From: Bifidobacterium sp. ESL0728
GTDB taxonomy: Bacteria > Actinomycetota > Actinomycetes > Actinomycetales > Bifidobacteriaceae
Reading direction: 5' to 3'
DNA: 64,000 nt
Assembly (NCBI RefSeq): GCF_029392015.1
Contig: NZ_CP113925.1
Location: forward strand, 124,001 to 188,000
The notes beneath the pieces were generated by a model. The model was given only the letters and a program-made list of their open reading frames with translations, was not told the origin of the DNA and did not search any database. Shown here piece after piece: positions 9,425-17,683 of this stretch (the first letter of the stretch is position 1; each line of letters opens with the position of its first letter). The position numbers and the translations under genes were made by a program.

Positions 9425-9446
9425 GTATGGCAACAGTTTGCCATAC
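9425..9446. promoter_or_regulatory. Perfect 9-bp inverted repeat between the LytTR gene and the LAKTG gene
   Basis: GTATGGCAA (9425-9433) and TTGCCATAC (9438-9446) are separated by CAGT. This AT-rich divergent gap (9189-9572) holds no gene. The repeat is a candidate binding site for a dimeric regulator, possibly the neighbouring LytTR protein, although LytTR sites are usually direct repeats. Confidence 0.45.
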
Positions 9447-9572
9447 GTATTTATGATTATTTTTTTACCGTTTATCGGCGTTATTGTGCCGATAATTGGA
9501 CAGGATTGGACAAATCGCAAAAAAGAGAGTAAAAAGTTTGACGTTAGGTTATTTTCCAACGGAGGTTGATAT

Positions 9573-11081
9573 ATGAAGAAGACGAAGAAGATGGTCGTTG
9601 TCGCGTCGTTTGCGGCAGCTTGCACCCTGTTTGCAGGTGTTGGTTTCGCATCGGCGGCCGAGACCCCGGCCCCGGGTTCAACTCCGTCGGTTTCGGCGCA
9701 GGCGTCTGATTTTGATAAGACGCAGCTTCAATCCGAATACAATAGGGTGCTTAATATCGCGAATACATATCCCGGTGGTAACTACACCCAGAGCTCTTGG
9801 GCAGTTATGTACAATGATTTGGATACTGCACAAGCCATGCTCAATGATGCCAACGACCACACCACACAGGGTGCCGGGCACCAAGGCGACGTTGACAATC
9901 AAACGGCAATACTTAAATCCTATCCTGGTAAGCTCCAGCCTGCCGTTGCCGGTCTGCCGACTGGCGCCGACTCATGGAAAACCAAGGATGACTTGCTTGC
10001 TTTCTACAACAAGGTCAAAGACGTACAGGAAAGCAGCTATCCCGGTAATGAAAATTGGACAAGCTTTAAGCTAAGCCGTACGTCGGCTAGTTGGATATTT
10101 GAGCCCACTAACCATAGTAATGTGCATGATATCACTTTAGCGTATGACCTTTTGTATAAGGCCACAAGGGATCTGGATCCCTCGCTGCTGCCGTCCGCTC
10201 CTGCGCCGGCTCCTGGTCAGGGTGGATCCTCAACCCCTGCACCTGCTCCGGCTCCCGCTCCTGTCGACAAGAAGGCCGGACTGCGCAGCGCCTATGACAA
10301 GGTGAAGAATTATCAGCAGAGCGATTTCACCGCCGCCTCCCCTTGGGCTGCGTTCACCACCGAGCGTGATAAGGCCAAGGCCATGCTCGATACCGACAAT
10401 ACCCAGGCCGCATTCGACGCCGAAGCCACCGCCCTCAACACGAAGGCAGGCGCTCTGATCAGCATCGCCGGACTCAAGGCCGACATCGCCAAGGTCGCCA
10501 CGTTGAAGCCTGCCGATTATACCGAGTTCACTTGGTACCTCGTCACTCTCGACGTCCCCTACGCTCAAAGCATCGTGAATGATGCAGACGCCACTCAAGA
10601 AGATGTCAGCACTGCCCAGAGCATTTTCGACGAGGATCTCGCCGGTTTGAAGACCCCGATTGCCGGTCAGAAGACCGGTGCGGATGTTCCCACTACTCCC
10701 AAGACCAAGGCCGACCTGAGTGGTTTGGTCGCCCAAGCCGAAAAGCTCAAGCAGGCCGATTACACCGAGGCTTCCTGGAAGGTCTTCGCCGAGGCATTGA
10801 AGGACGCCAAGGAAGCCCTCAACCCGGATGCACAGTCTCAGCTGCTGCGTGACAGCGGTGAGGATTACACCTACAACTACGTGGAGCTCGAGGACGCCCA
10901 GTCCGCTTTGGTCCGTAAGGCTTCCCCGACTCAAGGTAAGGGTGGAGCCGGTGGCGCAGCTGCCGGCAACAAGGCCGGTCTGGCAAAGACCGGTGCCGCG
11001 GTTTCCATCGTCGCAGGCATCATGGCGCTGCTCGCAGCCGCCGGTGCCGCTATCAAGCTCGTCGATCGCAAGCGTGCCTAG
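9573..11081 (+). CDS. FIVAR-repeat LPXTG surface protein (LAKTG anchor)
   Basis: A 502-residue wall-anchored protein. CGGAGG lies nine bases before the ATG. It has a signal peptide (KKTKK, a hydrophobic core, ASAAE), at least four helical FIVAR-like modules with motifs such as YPGGNYTQSSWAVMYNDL, FTAASPWAAFTTERDKAKAM and YTEASWKVFAEALKDAKEAL, and a Pro/Ala linker near residue 210. The sorting signal is LAKTG, hydrophobic stretch, DRKRA. It has the same architecture as the 3735 gene. It faces away from a LytTR/kinase pair, which may control it. FIVAR modules suggest adhesion or glycan binding; the ligand is unknown. Confidence 0.87.
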   Translation: MKKTKKMVVVASFAAACTLFAGVGFASAAETPAPGSTPSVSAQASDFDKTQLQSEYNRVLNIANTYPGGNYTQSSWAVMYNDLDTAQAMLNDANDHTTQGAGHQGDVDNQTAILKSYPGKLQPAVAGLPTGADSWKTKDDLLAFYNKVKDVQESSYPGNENWTSFKLSRTSASWIFEPTNHSNVHDITLAYDLLYKATRDLDPSLLPSAPAPAPGQGGSSTPAPAPAPAPVDKKAGLRSAYDKVKNYQQSDFTAASPWAAFTTERDKAKAMLDTDNTQAAFDAEATALNTKAGALISIAGLKADIAKVATLKPADYTEFTWYLVTLDVPYAQSIVNDADATQEDVSTAQSIFDEDLAGLKTPIAGQKTGADVPTTPKTKADLSGLVAQAEKLKQADYTEASWKVFAEALKDAKEALNPDAQSQLLRDSGEDYTYNYVELEDAQSALVRKASPTQGKGGAGGAAAGNKAGLAKTGAAVSIVAGIMALLAAAGAAIKLVDRKRA

Positions 11082-11122
11082 CAACCAGCACGCTCGTCGT
11101 TAACGACAGCTTCGCCATTTAG

Positions 11123-11192
11123 AAGGTCGGCCGACAGGTAATACGGATTTGGTATGGGTTTCACCATTTCCCGCAGCCTGTCGGCCGACCTT
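11123..11192 (+). terminator. Long inverted repeat after the LAKTG gene
   Basis: A 16-bp perfect stem AAGGTCGGCCGACAGG (11123-11138) pairs with its complement at 11177-11192 across a 38-base loop and ends in TTTA. The stem is strong but the loop is long for a standard terminator. Confidence 0.65.
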
Positions 11193-11347
11193 TATGCGTC
11201 TTAGGGTGCGGACGGAATATTAAAGACCGAACCTTCTAAATCAAGTCTTCAGCCTTTCGCCTGCACGTCCTCGTTTTTTTTCAGAGAAGTGGCGAATGGT
11301 TGCCTGATGGACGGTTGAGCTAGGTGTCGAACGGGTGGGTTTTATTT

Positions 11348-11373
11348 AATAATATAAATTATTATAATATAAT
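11348..11373 (+). promoter_or_regulatory. AT-rich promoter candidate for the LXG-calpain unit
   Basis: AATAAT-ATAA-ATTATT (11348-11363) runs into two overlapping TATAAT boxes (11363-11368 and 11368-11373), 22-27 bases before the first gene of the unit. No good -35 box is visible. Confidence 0.4.
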
Positions 11374-11394
11374 TTCTTGTGGTATCGTTTCTTC

Positions 11395-11670
11395 ATGGGT
11401 GAGATACGGAGTGCTTCGGCTACCGCGCAAAGTTGTGCTGACGCCTTGGAGCATGTTATGGATGCTGCGGAGGCTGGGCCTGTCTTCTATGCCGGTGCCA
11501 CGAATATCTGTGCGGTGGCAAGTGCGGCTTCGGCTTGTGCGGCCAGTTCACAAGCGGCGGGATTGCTGGCGGGTATGATGCGCGCACTGTCGGTTGGGAC
11601 GTCTTGGGCCCACGAGGGATTGTGTGAGGCGGATCAGACAGTAGCCGATGCCATCGAGGGTCTGAAATGA
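11395..11670 (+). CDS. Small Ala-rich helical protein, WXG100/T7SS-partner-like
   Basis: A 91-residue protein with no signal peptide and two alanine/small-residue-rich helical halves (SASATAQSCADALEHVMDAA and SAASACAASSQAAGLLAGMM) and the pattern SWAHEGL. Size and helical-hairpin look resemble small type VII secretion partners found upstream of LXG toxins, but no WXG motif is present. The start at 11395 (MGEIRSAS) is preferred over 11377 because the upstream residues look non-homologous; neither has a clear ribosome site. Its stop overlaps the next start (ATGA). It contains four or more Cys, unusual for this class. The role as a chaperone or co-secreted partner is inferred from position. Confidence 0.55.
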   Translation: MGEIRSASATAQSCADALEHVMDAAEAGPVFYAGATNICAVASAASACAASSQAAGLLAGMMRALSVGTSWAHEGLCEADQTVADAIEGLK

Positions 11671-12044
11671 GCGGCGAGCGTGGTGATACCGGAATTGACA
11701 GGCGTCTGCGCGCCGACAAGGAGAGAACGGACACGTTTCGCCGTGAGTGCGCGTCTTTGAATGATGCATCGGATACGGTTCGGCAGGCTCAGACTCTTCA
11801 TCACGATGTGTGGATGGGTCTGTCGGAAGGATTGCGGGGTAACGCTACATACGCGGAGTTTGGCAGGATTGAAGAGGAGTTTCAAGGTATTGTAAGCCAT
11901 CTTTCCGTCCAGATTGAGCAGGAAGCCGAGGATCGTGACGCAGAGGCTCGCAGGATACATGTTCGCGATGAGGAACTTGAACGAGGTCAGGCTGCGCTTA
12001 AGAAGCAGGGTGCCGCGAGGCGAGGCAAATTGGAGAGGCGGTAA
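11667..12044 (+). CDS. Coiled-coil protein of the LXG-calpain unit
   Basis: A 125-residue, highly charged protein with long predicted helices (residues about 55-125 look coiled-coil, ending in repeated Arg/Lys). It is coupled to the previous gene by a four-base overlap and is two bases from the next gene. It has no signal peptide or membrane segment. LXG toxin operons usually carry two small helical proteins before the toxin that act as targeting partners; this gene is in that position. Function is inferred from arrangement only. Confidence 0.6.
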   Translation: MSGERGDTGIDRRLRADKERTDTFRRECASLNDASDTVRQAQTLHHDVWMGLSEGLRGNATYAEFGRIEEEFQGIVSHLSVQIEQEAEDRDAEARRIHVRDEELERGQAALKKQGAARRGKLERR

Positions 12045-12046
12045 TA

Positions 12047-13447
12047 GTGGGTCTGATTGTAGACAAGGGCGCAATGCATGCGGCGCTCGCTACATCTGTT
12101 AGAACTATCACGGAACGTGACCAGCGGTTGGAAGAAGCTGCTCTCGCGTGTGACAGGTTGGCGAATGAAGGTCAGTTGACCGGTGAGGCGTGGCAAGCCG
12201 TCAAGCGGCAAGCTGAAACCACTGGACAGAAAATCAGCGCAACTCTTGATTATGACCGCGCCATACTTGGTGACCATGCCGCCCTGTCGCGCATGCTCGA
12301 CCAGTATATCGAGGACGATTTCATCGCAGAGGATGCTATCGTCCAAGCCCAGGATCGTCTTCGGCAGGTCGGCCGCATCATCGAAATAGCCCAAGAGCTT
12401 CTTCCCCCGGTTACGCGTGCTCTGCTCTCTCCCAATCTGAATAATCTACTTGCTCGGGATCGCAAGACCAATGCGTGGCTTCAACAAAAGATTGATCGCC
12501 TTCACGAATTTGACCAAGCCACTGCCGGCCTCTATGGAGGACAAAACGGTTATGGCGATACTGGGAATCTTCACGATCATCAATGGTGGCAATTCTGGGA
12601 ACATGATGACTCAAGCCTTGATTGGAGCGAAACTGTAGAATCAGGGATTGTGGCGAACGATCCACTAGTCGCTGGTGAGTTAAGACAGAGTGGTATTGGC
12701 GATTGTTGGTTGCTTTCCACAATCAATGCGATGATTGATGCTGGTATGGACGATGAGCTTAGGGCCGGTATCCAGGATCATACGGATGAAAAACCGCCGT
12801 ACTATCTTGTTAGGATTTATGATGATGGCAAACCTGTATGGGTGAAGGTGTCTCAAGTACCATTGAACGGTGTAGGCGTTATGGGACTTTCTGGTAACCA
12901 ATATATGCTGGACCGAAATGGCAATAAGTGGTTTAACGGTGGCCAATCAATTGCTTCATTGTATGAGGCCGCGATTGAGGACCAGTTTAAGAATGGTGCA
13001 CTGAATGGCAATAATCCGGATAGCGCTTGGGAAGCCATTACCGGCAGAAAACCGCTTAAAACGGGCGGTGATCCTGGTAACGAAGCGATGGAATCACAAG
13101 GCTCAATGCCTACGAATGTCGAACGACGCATCGGTAAGGGCGAAGGCACTATATCTGTCGCTGGCAGTAAGCCGGCACCCCTGTGTTGGCCGTGGCAGAA
13201 AACAGAAGAGTATTCTGGTTCCATTCAGGCCAAAATAAGTCCAGAAGCTTCAGGCAGCGGAACGGTCGAGATTGTTTATAACCACGCCTATGAGGTCGTG
13301 GATGCGAGAGGTGGCATGGTGGCTCTACGTAATCCTTGGGGGCAGGGCAATCAGGCAGATGGGAAGTTCAGCGACCAGAATAATGGTGTCTTCTGGATTA
13401 GCAAAAGTGACTTTGACCGGATGTTTGATAGTGAATCTCGGCAATAA
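12047..13447 (+). CDS. LXG-like N-terminal domain fused to calpain-family cysteine protease (putative T7SS toxin)
   Basis: A 466-residue protein starting at GTG 12047, with GGAG (12032-12035) upstream. Residues 1-135 are helical and begin GLIVDKG, like LXG domains that direct polymorphic toxins to type VII secretion. Residues about 190-460 form a calpain (C2) type peptidase domain with all three catalytic residues: Cys220 in GIGDCWLLS, His413 in NHAYEVVD and Asn429 in LRNPWG. The C-terminal part keeps other calpain signs (VKVSQVPL, SLYEAAIED). There are no calcium-binding EF hands. A protease domain with an intact triad suggests an antibacterial effector acting on cytosolic or membrane proteins. 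No type VII secretion machinery (EssC-like ATPase) is in the window. The downstream membrane protein begins one base after the stop. Confidence 0.8.
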   Translation: MGLIVDKGAMHAALATSVRTITERDQRLEEAALACDRLANEGQLTGEAWQAVKRQAETTGQKISATLDYDRAILGDHAALSRMLDQYIEDDFIAEDAIVQAQDRLRQVGRIIEIAQELLPPVTRALLSPNLNNLLARDRKTNAWLQQKIDRLHEFDQATAGLYGGQNGYGDTGNLHDHQWWQFWEHDDSSLDWSETVESGIVANDPLVAGELRQSGIGDCWLLSTINAMIDAGMDDELRAGIQDHTDEKPPYYLVRIYDDGKPVWVKVSQVPLNGVGVMGLSGNQYMLDRNGNKWFNGGQSIASLYEAAIEDQFKNGALNGNNPDSAWEAITGRKPLKTGGDPGNEAMESQGSMPTNVERRIGKGEGTISVAGSKPAPLCWPWQKTEEYSGSIQAKISPEASGSGTVEIVYNHAYEVVDARGGMVALRNPWGQGNQADGKFSDQNNGVFWISKSDFDRMFDSESRQ

Positions 13448-13448
13448 T

Positions 13449-14579
13449 ATGAAACAGGGAACCGATAATAGTCATGGAAGGCAAGAGATTAATAAGCGGT
13501 CGCGTCATCGGGGTTGGCTCATTGCCGGTATCGTCGTCTTAGTCGTTTCCTTGGTCGGCGGACTGTTATTCGGGTTTTTATATGTGACGTCGAAAGGACG
13601 GATAATGAACGCGTTTCTGCATCCAATCGTGAAACAATCAGCCAATATTCCACAGCAACGGCTTGATAACGGATATGTCGAGTCAACTCAGCTTGATGGA
13701 CAGATGAGATTCGGGGATCTCAGGATAGGCGTACAGAACGCCCTGTTCCAGGATAAGGATGGGTACAGCGTCGAACTCATGGTTGGCAATTCTAGCCACA
13801 AAGGAGGCTGGTCTGATGCACTGAAGGTTGGCGAAACGAAAAGTAGTGCTGAACTTGGCGTTTCGGTGACTTTGACTGCGCTTATCGACTTTGACGGTGT
13901 GCAGGGGGTGAAGGTCATGGTTGAGCCTTACCAAAAGGGGCCTGTCGTTGAGCGGAAAGCTGACATGTCGCAGAATCAAGCTGCGCTTGACATGGTTAAA
14001 AGTGCTTGTTTGGGGGAGACTATTGATTTTGGAAGAATGCGTATCAATGTTCCTTGGTCGTTAAACAAGTCTGGAAATGCGGAACCCACAGTATCGATAG
14101 ATGTATATGATACAAAGACAAACCTATCTGACGCCATGACATTGGAACTTGGACAGGCTAAAAAATCCGACAGAATTGGATGGGTCTTTACCCTTTCGGC
14201 TTTCATTAAGATTAAGGGACGGCAAGGCATAACTCTGCAAGCGGTTCCTGGGCGCCAAGCCATCTTTCGTCAGCAGGCCGATATTCCTCGGGAGAAGCTT
14301 GACCGCGGCCAGGTCTTTACGATGAAGATGGGTAACGATATCGACTTGGGATATGCCGACCTTCACGTATATCCCAACTTTTTGAATTACGATACGAGAA
14401 CAATCGGTTTGATTCTATGTAGTAATCCGAAAATCGGAAGCACTTATGATCACAACATAGGGCTGAAGATCGGAGAAACGAAGACGTCAGAAAAATACAA
14501 GTGTTCAGTGACATTGGTTGCGCTGACTGAAGTGGATGGCGAACAGGGCGTTACGTTGCTGGTTACACCGGTGAAATAA
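13449..14579 (+). CDS. Membrane-anchored three-repeat protein, candidate immunity protein
   Basis: A 376-residue protein with a basic cytoplasmic N-terminus (about 24 residues), one transmembrane helix (GWLIAGIVVLVVSLVGG) and an extracytoplasmic part. The latter is built of three repeats of about 95 residues. Each has a predicted beta-rich core ending in related patterns: GVQGVKVMVEP, GRQGITLQAVPG and GEQGVTLLVTPVK, each preceded by a SDALKVGETK-like segment. The repeats are introduced by ANIPQQRLDNG, ADMSQNQAALD and ADIPREKLDRG. The start at 13449 was chosen because it begins one base after the toxin stop; the longer frame to 13272 overlaps the protease gene. Position directly after an effector suggests immunity or export accessory function. 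No known family was recognised. Confidence 0.65.
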   Translation: MKQGTDNSHGRQEINKRSRHRGWLIAGIVVLVVSLVGGLLFGFLYVTSKGRIMNAFLHPIVKQSANIPQQRLDNGYVESTQLDGQMRFGDLRIGVQNALFQDKDGYSVELMVGNSSHKGGWSDALKVGETKSSAELGVSVTLTALIDFDGVQGVKVMVEPYQKGPVVERKADMSQNQAALDMVKSACLGETIDFGRMRINVPWSLNKSGNAEPTVSIDVYDTKTNLSDAMTLELGQAKKSDRIGWVFTLSAFIKIKGRQGITLQAVPGRQAIFRQQADIPREKLDRGQVFTMKMGNDIDLGYADLHVYPNFLNYDTRTIGLILCSNPKIGSTYDHNIGLKIGETKTSEKYKCSVTLVALTEVDGEQGVTLLVTPVK

Positions 14580-14584
14580 ACCGT

Positions 14585-14615
14585 TGTGCGCCGTGACAGG
14601 TGATTGCGGCGCACA
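14585..14615. terminator. Hairpin between convergent genes
   Basis: TGTGCGCCG (14585-14593) and CGGCGCACA (14607-14615) form a perfect 9-bp stem with a 13-base loop, six bases after the stop of the three-repeat protein. There is no long T-run. Confidence 0.5.
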
Positions 14616-14659
14616 GGAAATTTCGGGTTGTTGATTAGCAAGACCTAGACGGTACTGGA

Positions 14660-16357
14660 TTATTCGGCTTCGGCGTCCTTACTGTTGTTGGACGGACGAA
14701 GGCCGCACATGTCGTCGCCTTGGCCGTCTAGCGCGGCGGACGGGGAGAAGCTCAGCAGGTTGCTGGCGGCGGAGAGATGCAGCGGGCTGGCGGTTGCGGT
14801 TGAGGTTCTGGCGGCGTTCGCATCGACAGCGGGTTGTGCGTTGGGATTGTTCTGCGTTGCGTCGAGTTGAGCAGAGGTGTCGGCATCCGTATCCGTTCCA
14901 CTGCCGCTGGGCCCTGCAACCGCTTCTGCGTCTTCTGCGGTTGCGTCTCCGGTTGCTGCGGAAGCGCTGACGCCGGCCGGCACCTTGGCGGAATCCTGCT
15001 TGGCGCCTGCATCCAAGGCGTCTGTATCCAAGTCCGAATCGACGAATTCCTTGCGGCCGTCGTAGAGGTCACGGTCGAGCTGATGCTCGGTGGCGGCGAC
15101 GATGAAGGCGGTGTTGGTGGCGCCGGCCACGTTCAGGGCGGTGCGGCCCATGTCGACGATCTGCGAGATTGGCTGGGCGATGGCGATGAAGGCGATCGGC
15201 AGGCCGGTGGCCGCGAACAGGGAAGTCGCGGTGATGGTGGCGGTGCCGGGCACGCCAACAGTGCCGATGGAAACCAGCAGGGTCAGGGCGACGAGCAGCA
15301 GATACTGCAACGGAGTGTAATGCATATTCAGCGAGTTGACGGCGAACACAGCGAGCAGCGTCGGCCACACACCGGCGCATCCGGGCATGCCGAGGTTGGC
15401 GCCCAGCGAGGCGACGAATGAGGCGATGTCATCGGGGACTCCGCCCTTGCGCATTTGGCGCACGGTCACGGGAATGGTGCCGATGCTGGATTCGGAGGTA
15501 AAAGCGACAACGCCGGCGGGCCAGAAGAACTTGAAGAATCGTAGCGGATTGGTGCGCGTGGTCACGCCGAGGATGGCCGGCTGAACGACGAACATCTGCA
15601 GCGCGATGGCGATATAGGCCACCACAAGCACGAGCAGCAGTGGAAGCAAGGCGACGAGGTTGCTGTTGGAGATGGCGGCGGCGATCAGCACGAGCACGGC
15701 GTAAGGCGTGAAACCGACGACGATCTGCGTGGCCTTGGAGAGCACGACGTTGCCGGCGTCCACGAAAGTTTTGAACGGCTTGACTGCGGCCTCACCCTTG
15801 GGCGTCGAGGCGGCGGCGTTGTAGGCCAGCGCGACGAGAATGGCGAAGATAACGACCGGGACCACTTGGTTGGCGGCCCAGTTGGCCACGAGATTCGAGG
15901 GGAAAAGCCCGACGATGGTGTCGAGCACCGCCGGCACGTGCTTGGCTTGGTAGTGCTGTGGCATGGCCACGTCGAAGCCCTTGCCCACGCCGAATGCCAG
16001 CGCGAGCCCGAGCGTGATCAGCGAGGCCGTCAGTGTGTTCAGGAGCAAAAACACCACGGTTTTCACGCCGATATTTTTCAGTCTCAAAGATGAGCCGAGG
16101 TTGGTGATGCTGGCGATGACACTGAACAGCAGCAGCGGCACCACGATGGCCCCGATGGCGTTCGACCAGACGGTGCCGAACGCGGCGACGTAGTCGGTGT
16201 GGCCCTTGAAAATCAGGCCCATCGCGATGCCGAGCACGGTGGCGATGATGACGCGGGCGCTGAACCCGGCCTTTTTGGTGCGGCTCAGCACGGCCAGCCC
16301 GGCGAAAAGCAGAACGCTGACGCCGAGCGCCAGCCAGTTCCAAGTAATTGCGGTCAT
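14660..16357 (-). CDS. Dicarboxylate/amino-acid:cation symporter (TcyP-like)
   Basis: A 565-residue transporter of the DAACS/SDF family. It has about eight to ten hydrophobic segments over residues 1-440. Family motifs include SNAIGAIVVPLLLFSVIAS near residue 85, a Ser/Thr-rich segment AFTSESSIGTIPVTVRQM, and the GVPGTATITATSL and NVAGATNTAFIVAAT regions near residues 375-430. The sequence resembles L-cystine or dicarboxylate symporters such as B. subtilis TcyP; substrate is not certain. GAGAGGAAG lies a few bases before the ATG. The C-terminal 110 residues are a low-complexity Ala/Ser/Thr/Asp-rich cytoplasmic tail not typical of the family. Confidence 0.85.
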   Translation of the reverse strand: MTAITWNWLALGVSVLLFAGLAVLSRTKKAGFSARVIIATVLGIAMGLIFKGHTDYVAAFGTVWSNAIGAIVVPLLLFSVIASITNLGSSLRLKNIGVKTVVFLLLNTLTASLITLGLALAFGVGKGFDVAMPQHYQAKHVPAVLDTIVGLFPSNLVANWAANQVVPVVIFAILVALAYNAAASTPKGEAAVKPFKTFVDAGNVVLSKATQIVVGFTPYAVLVLIAAAISNSNLVALLPLLLVLVVAYIAIALQMFVVQPAILGVTTRTNPLRFFKFFWPAGVVAFTSESSIGTIPVTVRQMRKGGVPDDIASFVASLGANLGMPGCAGVWPTLLAVFAVNSLNMHYTPLQYLLLVALTLLVSIGTVGVPGTATITATSLFAATGLPIAFIAIAQPISQIVDMGRTALNVAGATNTAFIVAATEHQLDRDLYDGRKEFVDSDLDTDALDAGAKQDSAKVPAGVSASAATGDATAEDAEAVAGPSGSGTDTDADTSAQLDATQNNPNAQPAVDANAARTSTATASPLHLSAASNLLSFSPSAALDGQGDDMCGLRPSNNSKDAEAE

Positions 16358-16486
16358 GATCTTCCTCTCAATCAGTTTGTATAAAATTATGTATATATGT
16401 ACGAAATAAATGTGCTTTTGGTGGCGTGAAACTCTGCTTTTGCGGGTTCAGACCGGTGGGTTCGGCCTCGTTTGAATCCGTGCATC

Positions 16487-16505
16487 CGTTACGGAATACG
16501 TAACG
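16487..16505. promoter_or_regulatory. Inverted repeat CGTTACG-N5-CGTAACG upstream of the symporter
   Basis: Perfect 7-bp arms, 130 bases upstream of the symporter start. The rest of the gap 16358-16980 has AT-rich DNA with several ATTCATTCG/GAATGAAT words and no convincing gene. Confidence 0.4.
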
Positions 16506-16982
16506 TTCGGCAAGGTTTGGCGGTCTATGACAGAAGTCGGCTGGTCCCGTAGCTGAAACGTTGAGGGTTTGAATATATTCGTAATTCTCTGGAAACAGAT
16601 ATCAATTATTCATTCGATTGAATATCGATGACGAATCGATAGATCAACCGACGCAACAAGCGACGAATGAATGAATTCTAAAAAGAATACGAAAAATGCA
16701 GCGGCGGAATTATCGAAAATTCAGCGACAACAAGGCATCGTCATACAAGACATCATCATTTGCAGACGAGAATTACAGCTGGCGGCGGAGCGATAGAGTC
16801 CGTAGCCGTTGCTGCTGCCTGCAGAAGAAATTTGTGATGTCATGGATGCAACAATAACCGATGACGGCGATATTTGCAATAGTAAATCTTATGAAATTGG
16901 ATTTTTGTGCCAACAGAAAAGCATTTTGACGCAGTGTTCGGCAAGCAAAGTGGCGGCAGAGCAATGCCCAGATTGACGTGCG

Positions 16983-17116
16983 GAGTGACGCGAACGGTGT
17001 GCAAAGTGACGCGTGGCAGTGTGCTGAGTAGCCCTAGACAGTCTGCTGAGTAACCTTGGGGCGGCGCTGAGTGACGTGCGGAGTGCCGTGTAAGGCGGCG
17101 CAGGCGGAGTGAGTAG
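16983..17116. repeat. Degenerate array of about 22 bp downstream of HTH gene 1
   Basis: Units starting with GAGTGACG, AAGTGACG, GAGTAGCC, GAGTAACC and GAGTGACG occur at 16983, 17004, 17026, 17048 and 17069, that is every 21-22 bases. Less regular copies follow at 17081 and 17107. The same unit start and period occur in the array next to HTH gene 3 (36139-36340). Confidence 0.65.
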
Positions 17117-17175
17117 GGGGAAATAGGCTTGGAATGTCAGGCGGAGCAGCACGTGGAGTGCCGCGTGGCCGAAAG

Positions 17176-17216
17176 CCAAAATAAAAAAGGGCTGACGACT
17201 GATATGTCATCAACCC
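17176..17216 (-). terminator. Intrinsic terminator of HTH gene 1
   Basis: On the minus strand an 11-bp stem with G-U pairs (17206-17216 with 17189-17199) and a six-base loop is followed by TTTTTTATTTT. It begins 20 bases after the stop codon. Confidence 0.85.
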
Positions 17217-17236
17217 GATAGAATTTGCGAAAGTAT

Positions 17237-17617
17237 TCAGGCGGCCATCGTGTTGGCATCCTGTGCCTCGACGTCGCTCTTGTGCTTGTCGTTGCCCCTT
17301 GGCTGCGTCTTTTCGTTGTCGCGGCGGACGATTTCCTTGGCGATCGACTGGATGCTGCACAGACGCAAGGCGTTGTCCCCACGCACGCCTGAAGCCTCTT
17401 CGTTGCTGACGATGCCGGTTTTCACCAACGCGTCAACGGGGTTGATGCTGTAGCTTCGTGCGATGGCGACGATTTCGTCGGTCGCCAGCTCGCCTGACTT
17501 GAAGCGCTTGTAAAGGGTGGCATAAGGAATGCCGGCTTGTTGCGAGATTCTGTTGATGGAATCGTCGTGTGTGATTTCTCGTAGCCATTCAATATGATTA
17601 TGTCGAATTTTTTCCAT
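17237..17617 (-). CDS. Small HTH DNA-binding protein, paralogue 1
   Basis: A 126-residue protein. Residues 9-95 form a conserved core: IEWLREITHDDSI, a helix-turn-helix-like segment (SINRISQQAGIPYATLYKRF) and a second helical part ending ALRLCSIQSIAKEIVRR. The rest is a charged tail. It resembles small phage-type or XRE-like repressors, although no named family was recognised. Two close paralogues lie at 18241 and 36417. The leader just before its ATG (TTATCAGAAAATAAAAAC) is nearly the same as that of paralogue 3, and a motif containing TTTGACGTTT lies 57 bases upstream. It probably regulates the surface genes nearby, itself, or both. Confidence 0.75.
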   Translation of the reverse strand: MEKIRHNHIEWLREITHDDSINRISQQAGIPYATLYKRFKSGELATDEIVAIARSYSINPVDALVKTGIVSNEEASGVRGDNALRLCSIQSIAKEIVRRDNEKTQPRGNDKHKSDVEAQDANTMAA

Positions 17618-17668
17618 GTTTTTATTTTCTGATAATTCAGGTGAAAATGTGAGAGGGAAAAATTTGTT

Positions 17669-17683
17669 AAACGTTTGACGTTT
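17669..17683. promoter_or_regulatory. AAACGTTTGACGTTT motif upstream of HTH gene 1
   Basis: An inverted repeat AAACGT-TTG-ACGTTT. The 10-mer TTTGACGTTT (17674-17683) recurs exactly at 36824 (upstream of HTH gene 3) and at 56090 (upstream of the giant adhesin gene). The AT-rich gap 17684-18240 that follows holds no convincing gene. Confidence 0.6.

Noticed and set aside
13272-13448. A longer N-terminus for the three-repeat membrane protein
   Set aside because: It overlaps the protease gene in another frame; ATG 13449, directly after the protease stop, gives a normal membrane anchor topology.
11377-14579. Prophage remnant as explanation of the LXG-calpain unit
   Set aside because: No integrase, capsid, portal or lysis gene is near, and no flanking repeat was found.
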